Virus record (IMG/VR): IMGVR_UViG_3300025128_000049
Location: 1 to 55,853 of that record
Length of the DNA stretch: 55,853 nucleotides
Origin: a virus
Strand: one strand, 5' to 3'
Part shown: positions 40,848 through 53,200 of the stretch, in pieces
Numbering within the stretch: position 1 is the stretch's first letter
Layout: every line of letters begins with the position of its first letter
The notes under the pieces: generated by a model
What the model was told of the DNA's origin: nothing
Databases searched by the model: none
Seen by the model: only the letters and a program-made list of their open reading frames with translations
Translations under genes and position numbers: made by a program

Positions 40848-41560
40848 TGCCGGCAGATTTGGAAAGAGTGCAATACTACAATCGTCATACTCATGAGGAG
40901 TATGTCTATTGGCTGCTCGAAAGATGTAATGAGCAATTAGAACACTATGGAAAGAAGGTGCCTCTTCAAACTATGATGCTCTTTGTAGGCACGAGAGAAA
41001 GCGTCGATGAGATGGTCTCAAAGAGGCTTGACCGATTTACTCTCGAAGACCCTATCGTGCCTCTCGATACAGAGAAGATTGAGGATTTCAAGCCTAAGCC
41101 TGAGCCAGAGGTGGAGCCTGAGCCTGAGCCTGAGCCTGAAGAGGTCGAAGAGAAGCCTGCATGGGTAGAAGCCGCAGAGGAAGTTCTTGAAGAAGAGGAA
41201 GTTCTTGAAGAAGAGGAAGTTCTTGAAGAAGAGGAAGAGGAAGAGGCTATGATAGTCCCCTCTGAGAGCAACCCATTTGGTGAAGTGGATTACCACTCAT
41301 GGACAGTTCGAGAATTACAGGACGAATGTAGAGAAAGAGGACTCACAATTCGCGGCACCAAGTCAGAAGTCGTTTTGCGTTTGAGGCAACACGATGAAGG
41401 AATAACAATTACACAGGAAACTGAAAGCGAGACCGAAGCCCCCTCGGAAGAGGCTGTTGAGGAAACGTCGGATGCCCCCTCGGAAGAGGCTGTAACCATG
41501 GAAGTGACTGAAAATGACAATAGTGGACAACAAGGAGAACATAGTAGCGAAGAAGAATGA
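40838..41560 (+). CDS. SAP-domain protein with acidic repeats
   Basis: The product starts at the ATG at 40838 (M-S-M-M-P-A-D-L). It has a helical N-terminal part, a Glu/Pro-rich tract (E-P-E-P-E-P, then three E-V-L-E-E-E units) and a SAP domain (about 151-185: W-T-V-R-E-L-Q-D-E-C-R-E-R-G-L, T-K-S-E-V-V-L-R-L-R), then an acidic end. SAP domains bind DNA or act in capsid and tail assembly of some phages. It resembles the HeH/acidic protein at 33134 in layout. Its end overlaps the chaperone start in another frame. Confidence 0.65.
   Translation: MSMMPADLERVQYYNRHTHEEYVYWLLERCNEQLEHYGKKVPLQTMMLFVGTRESVDEMVSKRLDRFTLEDPIVPLDTEKIEDFKPKPEPEVEPEPEPEPEEVEEKPAWVEAAEEVLEEEEVLEEEEVLEEEEEEEAMIVPSESNPFGEVDYHSWTVRELQDECRERGLTIRGTKSEVVLRLRQHDEGITITQETESETEAPSEEAVEETSDAPSEEAVTMEVTENDNSGQQGEHSSEEE
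41115..41240. repeat. Glu-rich coding repeats (EPEP and EVLEEE)
   Basis: A GAGCCT hexamer repeats at about 41115-41140, and an 18-base unit of the type GAAGTTCTTGAAGAAGAG repeats three times at about 41179-41240. Both encode the acidic tract of the SAP protein. Confidence 0.75.
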
Positions 41561-41879
41561 ACGAAGACATGAGATTGGCGTAAACCGCGATAATCCAGAT
41601 GAAAAGATGGAGGTGTGGGTGCGTGACATTTCGTTTTTCGACGTTCAAAAAGCCGCCCAGAACCTCTTTCTTGTCGATGGTGACGACGTCAAACTTGACC
41701 TCGAAGGCTATTGGAAATACGCCTTCACTAATTGGGTATTGAGAACTAACCCCGAACTCTCACCGGATGACTTAGCCAACGTTAATGCATACGTAGGGCA
41801 GCAGTTAGCCGCGCTATTACCAAAGCCAGATGAACTTGCAGAGGTGATGCAGGGGGGTTTTACGAACGCGAACAATTGA
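41514..41879 (+). CDS. Tail assembly chaperone (G-type)
   Basis: The 121-residue product is an acidic helical protein placed directly before the tape-measure gene, with a C-terminal M-Q-G-G-F around the slippery site. It is the upstream half of a G/GT-type pair: a -1 shift at 41852-41858 joins it to the next frame. Such chaperones coat the tape measure while the tail assembles. The start overlaps the SAP gene by 47 bases in another frame, so a later GTG is possible. Confidence 0.8.
   Translation: MTIVDNKENIVAKKNERRHEIGVNRDNPDEKMEVWVRDISFFDVQKAAQNLFLVDGDDVKLDLEGYWKYAFTNWVLRTNPELSPDDLANVNAYVGQQLAALLPKPDELAEVMQGGFTNANN
41852..41858 (+). promoter_or_regulatory. -1 frameshift slippery site GGGGGGT
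   Basis: The heptamer G-GGG-GGT sits with the zero-frame codons GGG (41853) and GGT (41856), the exact register for a -1 slip, and is followed by TTT. In the -1 frame reading passes GGG GGG TTT TAC GAA CGC GAA CAA TTG with no stop and enters the 41876 frame. This is the tail-chaperone G/GT arrangement of many tailed phages. Slip efficiency is not known. Confidence 0.85.
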
Positions 41880-42154
41880 GAGTTCAGCAGTTCCTTAAGA
41901 AACGGAAGATAGAATCTGCCGAAGATTTTGGACTGCAGGCTCAGTTGTTCGCCTATATCGTGGCGAAACATTACAGCATATCGCTGACAGAGGTATATCA
42001 GATGGATAAGGAGATTTTCACCCAGTCCCTTGCTTGGGCGCTCGCAATCAACGATGAAGAAGACAAGGAAAGGAAAAGGCAGCATATGCAAGACTCCACT
42101 GGAAATGAAACAGTGACTCTTGATTATTCGTTCTTAGATGGAGAGGATATCTGA
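41876..42154 (+). CDS. Tail assembly chaperone, T part (frameshift product)
   Basis: This frame continues the upstream chaperone after a -1 shift; its own TTG at 41876 is probably not a true start. The T part (about 92 residues) is helical and charged with a conserved-looking L-D-Y-S-F-L-D-G end. It stops in a TGATG overlap with the tape-measure start. G and the longer GT form are normally made in a fixed ratio. The fused product links to the slippery site at 41852. Confidence 0.8.
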   Translation: MRVQQFLKKRKIESAEDFGLQAQLFAYIVAKHYSISLTEVYQMDKEIFTQSLAWALAINDEEDKERKRQHMQDSTGNETVTLDYSFLDGEDI

Positions 42155-43068
42155 TGGCGCTGGGTGCATTACTAAACTCACTTTCTGCAGTATCGAGTTC
42201 CCTTAGTGGGATAGGCAGTGCTATGAGTGGGCTTGGAGGTATTGCATCGGGTATCGGTGGTGCACTAAAGGGCATCTTCTCTGCTGCAAAAGGAGTAGCA
42301 ATCAAGGCATTCACCAAGATTAAGGAGTTTTGGAACGAGCATCTCGCTCCTATTTGGGAGGGATTCAAGAATCTTGTTGCTCCTGTGTTCAAACTCATCG
42401 GAACTCTTTGGAGAGGGCTCGTCAAACTCATGAAAGGGGTTTGGAATGAAATCTTAGTTCCGATATGGGGAGTTTTCAAGAATATGTTTGGGTTCGCGTT
42501 CAATCTTATGACATTACAGTGGGGGAAAGCCATTGATAATATCAAGAATATCTGGGATATCTTAGTTGGCCGTCTTTCCGCCGTATGGGGCAAGGTAATC
42601 ACCCCTATCTGGGGAGGTATGAAGAGCATTGTCGGAGGGGTATTCGACGCTCTTGCTTCTGCATGGAGTAGAGTAATGGGCGTGATGAAGGGCGTTTATG
42701 ATAAGACGCTTGGTCCGGTATTCTCGTTCCTCAAAGATGGAGTGGGCGCTATCATTGATGGGTTATTGAGCATATTGAATGCGGCTAAGGATATCATAGG
42801 TGGCTCATTGGGTAAGGTCTTCAATTTTGGTAAATCAATAGTGGGTGGAGCAAAAAATCTCGTTACCGGCGGTGGCGGTGGCGGGAGCACCACAGTAGGC
42901 ACATCCGTCCAAGGCGGGGTCGTTCAAACATTCAATATCACAATAGATGTGAGTGGTGTAACAGACCGCTCAGATAAGAGAGCAATGGCACGTGAAATGG
43001 GTGACTTAATTCAAGAGGAACTCGCAAGAAGCATGGGCGGTGTGAGGCAACGTGGTAGGTATGCGTAA
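42154..43068 (+). CDS. Tape measure protein (short)
   Basis: The 304-residue product follows the chaperones and is strongly helical with Gly/Trp-rich hydrophobic stretches (for example G-I-G-S-A-M-S-G-L-G-G and repeated P-I-W-G/P-I-W-E motifs), a glycine run (G-G-G-G-G-G), then a beta-like C-terminus. This is the usual tape-measure pattern. At 0.15 nm per helical residue its full length predicts a tail near 45 nm, short for a siphovirus. Processing at the C-terminus is possible. Confidence 0.8.
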   Translation: MALGALLNSLSAVSSSLSGIGSAMSGLGGIASGIGGALKGIFSAAKGVAIKAFTKIKEFWNEHLAPIWEGFKNLVAPVFKLIGTLWRGLVKLMKGVWNEILVPIWGVFKNMFGFAFNLMTLQWGKAIDNIKNIWDILVGRLSAVWGKVITPIWGGMKSIVGGVFDALASAWSRVMGVMKGVYDKTLGPVFSFLKDGVGAIIDGLLSILNAAKDIIGGSLGKVFNFGKSIVGGAKNLVTGGGGGGSTTVGTSVQGGVVQTFNITIDVSGVTDRSDKRAMAREMGDLIQEELARSMGGVRQRGRYA

Positions 43069-44243
43069 TGCCTTCTGCTACTCCCATTAGACTTGTTCAA
43101 GAGAATGGCAATCTCATCGAGTTAGACGCTCAAGAGATGGTCCTAACCACAACAAGAAAGGTGGGCGGGTCTGCCATTCCTTTCACTGGTAGTAAGCGTG
43201 TAGGATTCGACCTTAACGTGAACCAAGCGATGATAAACATCAGAGGCATAATAGCCGACGATAGGAGTGCTGGAGCAAGCACGGCAGCATCGGCCGTGAT
43301 TAACTTCGCAAGAGGCAGTGGTTCATTTAGTGGTAGGTCATTCACAACAAGCACTAATCTCACTGCTCTATTAGGCCAGAAGTTAGAGATAACCGACCTT
43401 TCTGGCACTAAGAGATACATCACTTTCACTTCGACGGGTTCTGGTGTCGCAAGGCATAATTCAGGTAATGACGATGTTCTAATCAACCTCTCTGAGGCAG
43501 ATAGCACCGTTGTTGGCAATCTCGCCAGCGCTGTTAATACTTGTATCAATGATAGGTTCTCGGCTGCTTTATCGAGCACGGTTGTGCAGACTGCAGACTC
43601 TGTTGGTGTTGAAGATAATTGGGGCGTTTCCATATCTATGGTAGCGAAAGGAGCAGTTTCCAATAATGGCACGCCCAGATTTCTCTTCGATGGCGGCACA
43701 TCTATTTTCTACAGCCCAGATATCAACACTTTCTCAGGTGGGTCTTTGGGTAAGAAAAAGTCAGCAGGCGATAAGGCCATGGACCTCTATGGAATACTCA
43801 ATAATAGCGTAACGCAGGCTGGTAGAGTTCTCATGGGCTTGGGCATGATGGCAGGTGGGCTTGGTATAGCAGTTGCCACAGGTGGGCTTGGTATAGTAGC
43901 AGGGGCTGCTGTAGCAGGGGCTGGTATGGCAGCAATAGATAATTCTGGGAAAGAGGCAGATTACATTACAGGATTACAGATACCCTACAACTCAACCATC
44001 AAAGCGGAGGATGGGGAATTGTATACTGCAAGGAACTTTTTCATGCCCACTGGTTGGTTTGGAGTAACAGGCCCAGATAAGACTTCTGAGGGTAATGACG
44101 AACCTGCAAGTGTTACGTTTAGTCAGAGTGACAAACATACGGGCATTCAAGGCGCTGTGCAAAAATTAGACATCATGTATGATGCCGGAGAGACAGTATA
44201 CTCGTTCAACATGATATTCGCCCCCATTGATGGATTGCTATGA
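43068..44243 (+). CDS. Putative distal tail / tail-tip protein
   Basis: The 391-residue product starts as the tape measure ends (one-base overlap) and is followed by the giant tail gene, the usual place of a distal tail or tail-tip protein. The first half is Thr/Ser-rich and beta-like. Residues about 249-291 are Gly/Ala-rich and hydrophobic (G-L-G-I-A-V-A-T-G-G-L-G-I-V-A-G-A), which could insert in or lie against a membrane or pack in the tip channel. No family is recognised with confidence. Confidence 0.6.
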   Translation: MPSATPIRLVQENGNLIELDAQEMVLTTTRKVGGSAIPFTGSKRVGFDLNVNQAMINIRGIIADDRSAGASTAASAVINFARGSGSFSGRSFTTSTNLTALLGQKLEITDLSGTKRYITFTSTGSGVARHNSGNDDVLINLSEADSTVVGNLASAVNTCINDRFSAALSSTVVQTADSVGVEDNWGVSISMVAKGAVSNNGTPRFLFDGGTSIFYSPDINTFSGGSLGKKKSAGDKAMDLYGILNNSVTQAGRVLMGLGMMAGGLGIAVATGGLGIVAGAAVAGAGMAAIDNSGKEADYITGLQIPYNSTIKAEDGELYTARNFFMPTGWFGVTGPDKTSEGNDEPASVTFSQSDKHTGIQGAVQKLDIMYDAGETVYSFNMIFAPIDGLL

Positions 44244-47200
44244 CAGTAATAGGCCGCTCCAATCATGCGTTCTTCTTTGATGGCGTGAGCGATAGTATCA
44301 TTATTCCAGAAGGGCAGTTTACTGCGCTTGGTCATAAGACGCTTGATGGTGCGAGTGATGTAAGAAATATCCTCGATGAATCACCACACGGTCATCGTGC
44401 ACTAACTCCTTCATCTGGTAAGTTCTCCAATTATTTCGTCATCGAGGCTTGGATAATGCCAGATTGTGGCGGCACTGTGATAGAAAAGGAAGGACAGTTC
44501 AAACTCACCGTAGGCAATGTAGATACTCCCGGCCCTGCAGTATTCGAGGTCTTTCTCAAGGATGGTGTGAGCACTCAAAGATTTCAACTTAGCACCGCTA
44601 CTAAGCAGAGCACCAGATATGAGGGCACTGTTTATCCATCTTCTTCATATGGTGGGATTCATGATTCATATAACAGATTCACAGGTTTAACCTATGACGA
44701 TGCTACTGACTTAAATCGTAACCACAGGCCTCTACTTCACGTAGTTGCAGCAGTTAAACCGACGGCGATAGAGTTGTATGTGAATGGGTCGATTGTAGTC
44801 AGTAAAAACATTAAGGATACCAATTTTACTTTGGCTAAGTCTAATGCTCATGTGTATGTAGGTGGTAAGGGCGGCCAGTTTAGAGGCGTTATCGAAGCCG
44901 TGCATCTGAATGGAGGACTGAAGAATACTCATATTACTGGCAATACTCCATTACCAGACGGTAGCACTCAACTTCTCTATCGTTTCGAGGAGCCGATTAG
45001 TCCCATTGAGGGAATATACAATATCACCAATATAGCAACGAATAGCACTCAAGTTGGAGGGCAGTCTGTTACTATCTCGCAAATTACTCTCTCTGATGCA
45101 GAAGCGACGGCGCTTGCGAAGAAATTAACGGGGCTATCTACAGTTAGCGGTAATTATGCTTTCACGTCCTCCCCATATAGCAATGGAGATTATGAGATTA
45201 CGCAGAGCACTTCTTCTGGAACAACCATGCGAAAGATTCCTCATGTTCCATACAATATACTCGTTAATCCGGGTAGCATCAATCCGAATACTAAGATACC
45301 TAATCAAACTCCTCCAGAGAGACTCAGACTTCATAATATCAATGTAGACACTAATACTTGTCTTGTTTCCAGTATTCATCTCGATTATGGTAATTCAACA
45401 AGCGGTATTAGAGGAGTGCTTCATACATCCCGTAGCACCGATGTAGACAATCATTTCGTAGTCATAGGTGCAGACTTATTGATAGACAGCGGGACTGGAA
45501 AGCCGTATCAACCTCCTCACTTCTCTTCTCAGATGGTGGATAGAACGGGGCAGATGGTGATAGATGAGGGGGTATTCGAGTCTCATGGCTTCGTGTATTC
45601 GAGTCGAATGGCTACTACTACTTCCGACCCCGATAATCCCTATGCAGTTGTGTGGCCCACTTCATTAGATGCTGCATTTCAAATCGGACATAGTGGAAGA
45701 CACACGTTAAACCATGTTGATGGGCATGAGTTCCTCAGAATACTCCCAAGAGCCAACGATGAGATAATCGACCAACAGATAGATGGCTCGGCAGATATAA
45801 TCGACATTATGTATGATGATACTCAGAAAGGTGTCGATAAGCAGATATCTGTTAATAGCAGGGTAGACGTATACAGAGAGACTGGAAACTTCAAGATAAA
45901 CGACGTAGTTAATTCCAGCACTGTTACAGCCGCCTTCAATTCGTATCACAATACATCTTCACCCCCTGCTGGAAAGAAGAAACTCATAGCCATCGGCGGT
46001 CCTAATTTTGACTTCACTCCATTCATGCTAAAGGGGCCAGTGCCAGCATGGAAAGGCACCTTTAATGACGAAACAAGAAAATTCCATCTTCGACCCTCGA
46101 AGGAAAGCAGAGTCGCATTATTGCATGTTCCGCAATTAAGCAGCACCAATGTCAAGTTCGCTCCATATGTTGAGATTCACTACAACGCAATAGACCTTAC
46201 TGGAGCAAGCATGAGTGGAACAACTCAACCCCTATTGATGGTTGAGAAAACCGTTCCTGCTTCCGATGTGGCTACTGGTGGCGGCTCTTACATCTATGAT
46301 GCCATAATCAATGCCATAGGCTCTGGAAAGACTCTCTATTCGCCGGGCGGCTACATTGACATCGCTGCTATTGCAGAACTCTCAATGAATAGTTTAGCCA
46401 TGCCTCATTCCATGATAGGTGATGTGAGCGAAGGATATTCGGCAGATGATGAGTTAGATGAGGCTTTGACACCTGTAAACTACACTCCCAGAGCAGATGC
46501 TGACTCGATTCAGAATAGTCCACCAAAAGTGATTGTGGAATCAGTAAGTAGCACTGGAACTCATGAATCGGTATTCAATAGGATAGCATTGAACAAGATA
46601 GGCCAGAAAGTAAATCTCACAGACAAAGGATTGTATTCCAGAGTTGAGCCACACACAACAGTAGACAGTCCTTCTGCTGGAGAGTTTGATACTGCTATCG
46701 CATCGTCTTCTACGCCGATTCACGAAGTCTTTGACATCATAGACAATATCGAGATAGTGGATTCGGCCACATCAGATATGAGAATAATCATTCAACCATC
46801 TGATAGAAGGAGAACCAATCAACTGACTAACGTCAAGTCATTATTTTCCACTTCAGATGATGCGAACACAGTTTCGCTCATGTATCTCATGAGTCGCGCT
46901 CGTGTGAGAAGCATAGAAGAAACTGAGGGAGAAGGGCAGAACTTCACTACCATACGCTGTATTGGTCTCTCTGAAGCAGCGACTTCCCGTTCCATCAATG
47001 AGGTAGGTAGAGGAAGTCCAGACTCTCATATCGTCAAGGAGATAGAGCCGAACTCGCCTGTGGTAACAGTCACGCTTGGAGGACCGGGACAGGGAGCGAT
47101 GGACACAAAGCCCACGAATCAGCCAAGTATTCTTGCTCATGAGCCATATTCTTCTCGTCGTGCCTTTGCAGCAATGGCCCATAAGTTGGTGGCTAACTTT

Positions 47201-50200
47201 AGTAGCGGAGCCGATGTGCTTCATGTAAAGGCCATCAATAATGAATCTGCAGATATGCAAAGTTGGGGCACTTATGGATTCCCACGTTATGGTAGAGTGT
47301 ATCTTGCAGATGGTAGTAGCGGGAAGTATGATTCCAAGAATGGAACGACCTTCACGTTTTCATCAGGCACGCTGGGTTCGGGCGACTTCGTCTCATCGAG
47401 TGGTGTCGAATATACCTCGATGGCGAGACTGCTCAATGCTACTGGTTTCCTCAAAGGAGCAACGAGTGGAACCCCGACTCTGGAAGGTATTTTCACTATA
47501 TACAATGAACCAGACTTTGGGGAGCAGTCGAGGATAGAGAATGGTAGCACTGTGAATGACCGTATGTTCCAGAGTATGAGTGATGTTAGCCATGATTACC
47601 AATTAGGCACCCAATACGCCAGCACTCGTGCTTTAGCCGAGATACCTTTCTTCTCTCATCAGTTCTTTGACAGTGGGGTGGGCCCAGATAATGGATTCAA
47701 GATTCACATAGACGCCACTCACACTGCTCACACGTGGAATCCAAGTCCAGTAGGGAGACGACTCAAGGACGTAATGCCAGCAGACAGAGAGGCTCAATCT
47801 GCGTATTCACACGCTTTGGCTAACAGGGAATATATCAACTCGACATTCATCACAAAATGGGATGCGTCTAACAAACGTCTCTATGTGAACGATATCAATG
47901 TGTTTCCAGATGCTACTACATCGACAGGCACTTACAGAGGAGTAACGACAGCATACAGATACAGAAAGGTCTGGCTCGGTAACGGAGAGTGGGCTTGGTA
48001 TAGCGGAGTGAACACAGGTAACAAGTATCTTACCATCGTTGATGCAGAATATGGTCACACAAGTAATTTTCTTGATGGCCTTGATGTGGGCACTCCCGTT
48101 TTTGCTGGCGGAATCGGTTTTGATGATACTCTCTCCCCTCTTGCATCAGACGAGTTTACTCCATCGTCTGACTTTGAAGACAGAAGCGAGTATTACTACG
48201 ACGCAGCCAGTGTAAAAACACAGGGCGGAAATGTGGATTACGGTCTGCGCCAATATGCGAGCGCAGTGGAGTTCAAGGCTGGACCTGAGAGTAACCCCCA
48301 TGCAGAGAAGATACAGAGTGGAAGAGCAGTTGTAACGCCTCTTACCGTCTCTTCTGTCGTCTCGCTCCCCGAAAATACCAAGGCAATCGTTCTTACTTTC
48401 AGTGATGAGGATTTCAAGAAACTGCCAAATCTTGGCTATGATACTCTGGGGACCAGCAGCCTTGGTGACTTGAGATATGATATGCAGTATATGTTGGAAG
48501 GAGGCACCATATACAATTACCAATATCATGGAAACCTCAAAACGTTAGCAACCGTAGCAATTCCAGAGAACAGTATCACGCTTGTCTATCACACCTATCA
48601 AGTATCATCATATCCAACAGCAAGCGATTTGGTGGGTAAACAATTGACGCTTGCTCGTCGTAGTCGTGAGGTCTTCGGCTCTCGCATCACAGATACGATA
48701 AGTGCGGGAAATCTTGCTTATGAGGAAGTTAAAAACAATCTAATGATTGATGAAAACATCGCCATTACTGCGTATTCCTCCACAGCGAGAGCATTGGTGG
48801 AAATCACCAATCCGACTGGGATGAGTGTCAATGACCTACACGGCCTTAATGTCAAGAAGGGAGATACTATCTATTACTACATAGATGGAAGCCCCGATAC
48901 AATACGTAAGATAGGCGTTGTGACGAGCGTTACTGAGCCTCTTGCGAATGATAAACAGACAATCAATCTGAGTGTTAATACAAACGATATTCCGTCAAGT
49001 GCGAAACTGGCAGTTTGGATTGGGGACTATGAGGATAAGGATGCCATACTGAATACCTCATGGCTCAATCCCTATGCTTCGGGCGGTCTACGCAATGGTG
49101 ATACTGTGTGGGCCAACATGTCATACAACAACCCCCATGCAGTTGAGGGGCTATTCGCAAAGAGCAGGGGAGTTCTGAATGAAGCGCAGGTGTGGAAGGA
49201 GTTTAACGGAGGAAAAGGAGACTTGGATACGACTAACCCAAGAGATAGCATACCGCTTGAAAACTTCCTAATTGGAAACACCTGCCTTGAAACTGCGAGG
49301 AATTACGCACAACACGTGAACAGGACTGTGGAGGAGAACTACAAGGCGCTGGGTCTCACAGCCGCTCAAGCCCCCACTGTGGCTTACGTAGACCCATATC
49401 TGGCTGAAGATGGGCACGCACGCGTGCTTTTGTATGATACTGCGCACGATAGGGAGTTTGTAGCCTTCCAAGATATTCACATGCAGGTGCAGTCAAGCGC
49501 CCAAGCCGCTGAGATAGGCTGGCCGAAGGAAGTCGTGGAAGATGGTGGCACAAGCAGAAGCAGACTCGACAAGGTTACTGCGACATACAATGGTTCTGGG
49601 CCGAGCCCTTGGACTACACAGATAGATGTGGCTAACGGATTTCTCTCACAGAATCCTTACATACGAAGCACTCAACAATCTAAGTTCATCGAGAGCGCAT
49701 ACGCTCATGACCTTGCTAACAGGCATACACTCGATTTGCTTGAAAGTAGCACTTATGCTAATTTGACGCTTCCCGATGATGGTAGGAAGATAGCAGGCGC
49801 GAGGTTGTATGGTAAGGCTCACGGCCACCATGTCCATACGGGTTATTCGTTCGGTGGAACAGTATCTGGTCTCAGCGTCGATAACAGTGTGACTCCGAGG
49901 ACTAATGACTCTGTGGCTCTCTACAAGGTTGCAGATGGTTATCACTCATTTACCAGAATACCAGTTGATTCGTTTGATACCTTTACGAATGAACTGGTGA
50001 GACTTAGAAATGGAACGACAAACTGTTCCTTCCGCGACCCTTCAACATTCTTTGATACTCCAGATGGGACCAGAGTGATTCCCGCTTTCCTTTGTCTGAA
50101 AGGAATACGCAGCACGACACTTGACTTGTCATCTCACGAAGAGAGTAGACTCCAACATCTGCCTCAGTGGAAGAACATGGACTTCGTTAGGAGGCTTACG

Positions 50201-53200
50201 ATAGACTGCGGTGAGGTTGCTCAGAAGGATGGAGTAGTCAATACTGAGGCAGCAGCGCAGGAAATTGTGCGGTTAATCAACCAACATGCTGCTCTAAACG
50301 CTCGTTATACAGATGGTTCCGCGCACGACCCTGCGCCATTCTGGCATACCGATAACAATGACCGAGGAACTCACATGGGGTATATTCGTGCCCATATCGG
50401 CAGAGAAGTTCAGGACTTGAACGGAGATACAGGTTATACGGTAGTGATTCACAGCACAGTGCCCGGCGCTACTGGCAGGAACTTCTGCACATGGCTCGAC
50501 AATAGCACAGGACAACACCCCTATCAACCACAGTTCCTTATCGGCCATGGTGGAAGGTGGCGTAACTTCTGGGCATTGCCCGAAGAGGGTGAGGGGGAGA
50601 ACATGCATCCCGCACCATTGCCTCTGAATAAGCATGGAAGACCATTTACCCCAATCACCACATTACAGCAGTATATCACTGCAGAAGAAAGCGGAGAGGA
50701 AGTTAGAAGCGTTGCTGAGTTTGAGGAAGATAGCGTTCTTAGAGCAGTATCTGATACAGTAAGCGGAAAGAATCACAACACAATAAACAATGAATCTTTC
50801 TCGCTCAAGGGTTCATCTTCCACACTTGTGAAAGGTCTCAGAGTTGGCAGTAGAGCAACCTCTCGTATCAATTTCGGAGGACTGGTAGCCAGTGGAGTGC
50901 CCGGTTGGGCACCAGATGCTGGGATTTGGGGCTTCGGAAAGATTGGAGATACCAAGTTCAATAAGCGATACGGTTCATCTTCGGTGACATCATACAGCAG
51001 TCATGTGCCAACTGTAGATAAGTTGTCTGACGCAATAGGTAGCGGTCAATTATACGGTTTTAGGCTCAAGGACAATGTTGGTTCTGAGTCTGGTCTAAGG
51101 TTTGTATATCGGAAGATGGGTGATTCTTTCGCCAATGAGAACACCACCTTACCTTCAACAATAGAGGAGGAGGTCTGCGTTTTCTTCGATGATAGAGACG
51201 TAGCGCAAGGCGGATTTACTGTCGGTAATCACATGCACGGCACAGGAGATGCTACGGGAAGAATGGATTTTGGTGTATTGTCCATAGAATCGAGTTCGTG
51301 GAAAGGAGCAAGATGGAGAGGAGTTCGTGCTCCGAGCATTGCTGCTTACGTCGGCACGGCCGTATCGGGCACTAAAATGACGATATCGTTCCCTCCGCCT
51401 TTTGATGCTGCATTTTCTGATGATAAATTAGGATATTTGGGCTTCCCAAGAGAAAACGGTCTGATACAGATTTCGGATATTGACGGCGATGGCGACGCCG
51501 ATGTTGGTCTGACTCTCTCATACACAAGAAGGGATGGTAATGTATTCTACGGTATCACAGGTTTACCAAGTTGGACTGATACGAATTATCTCATCACTCC
51601 TGTGCTAAATTGGACTACTCTTGTCACTGACGAACTTATGGCTGCCGTAACTGCCGCCGCAATAAACGCTGGAAGGGAAGTAAATACCGAAGATGGACAT
51701 ATCTTCGATTGCACTGAGATGTATGCGGCAGACGGGCGAACTTTCGGTGAATGGGGCGTCAGCGAAAATGCTGTGCGCATTCGGGCATACAATACTCAGA
51801 AGCCGGTAATTCCTCTAAATGAGGCGTTTTCTGCTACTCTTCATCGTGACTTTGGCATTCAAGCAGCCCATCTTGAGTTCGGGGAGATAGAAAAAGCAGT
51901 GAATCCAACAGGAACAGCAGATTGGGCTTTCGGCACATCTCGTGCAGTCACAGACGCATTGATAGATGATAGCAGAGGCATAGACTGCGGTTACATCCCC
52001 TATACCCTCTTGCAGATTCGTTCCATTGCGCGCGGCCCTCATGCTAATACCGCAACACCTAATCTGGTCGATTCCAAGAATACTCCAGTCAATATCAATG
52101 AATGGAGAGAGAATCTCAAGGGTATACGGTATACGAGGTCATCCGGCGACCATATCTTACCGCATATTGATACTCCACATTCTGTGCTAAATATGGGTTG
52201 GGCATCCTTTACTCAAATGGTAGTGGATAACTCCAATGAATATCCCATAGGTTGGACGGCTGCAATAGCAATAGATGGGGGAAATGCCAATTCAGTAGCA
52301 ATAGGAGATATACTTGCCACGACGGATGGAAGAGTGATAGGAGAAGTCACTGCAACAGGTGGCTCATCTTCATTTACGATAGGGGGCGGAATCCAGACAA
52401 GATTGGCCGATAATACTATTGTAAATAGGAGACTAACTGGTTCTGCTGGCGGAGTGGATTGGCTTACAGGCGCAACACTCGGAGTAAGTTTTACAGACAA
52501 TACCTGCGATTATAACAATGACCCCACAATCACAATGGATAGCACTGCTTCTATTAGAGTTGGAATGGCAGTCTCAGGCACTGGTATTCCAACAGGAGCA
52601 TCGGTAGCAAGCATAACCGATAGCACTAATTTTGAATTAAGCGTTTCAACAACAGGTGGTAATGTATCTAACGGAACACTTACTTTCGCTCCCGCTATGT
52701 TCCACTTTATGATACCCGCTGGAAATGATTCGGGTAATATCCCATCATTCGGAGAGAAAAAGAGAGTATGGTTGAATGAGAAGGGTTCTCTTTTCGCTGA
52801 GAGTAAGAGGGGAGCAACCAGTTCAACCGTGCTTTCTTGGGACATCGAAAACGCTGAAGGTGATATAACGAGAGATGCCCCACACTGGAATAATCTTCTA
52901 TCACTTAGCAATAACAGAGATTTCGATGGACTGCGCTCCATAGGTAGTGTCTTCTCAGAACCGGTTGTATATTTCAGAGGAGGAAAAAGCAGCAGCGACC
53001 ACAGCGTGCCTCTTTACTTCGGAGGCGGATTCAGTGGCGTTACGCTCGATGTGAATGATGGCACTAATAATGACTACTCCACATTCTACACTCATCCATA
53101 CGCTAATGGTCCAACGGGAGTGGCTGGTATACAGAACGCTAACGAGATATCTACCAGTTTCGCTATGATGGACTGTAATGCTATGTTTGCCTTCTTCCCC

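Noticed and set aside
41876-41878. TTG as the true start of the second chaperone frame
   Set aside because: The frame is open upstream to the slippery site and no ribosome site precedes the TTG; the -1 fusion explains it better.
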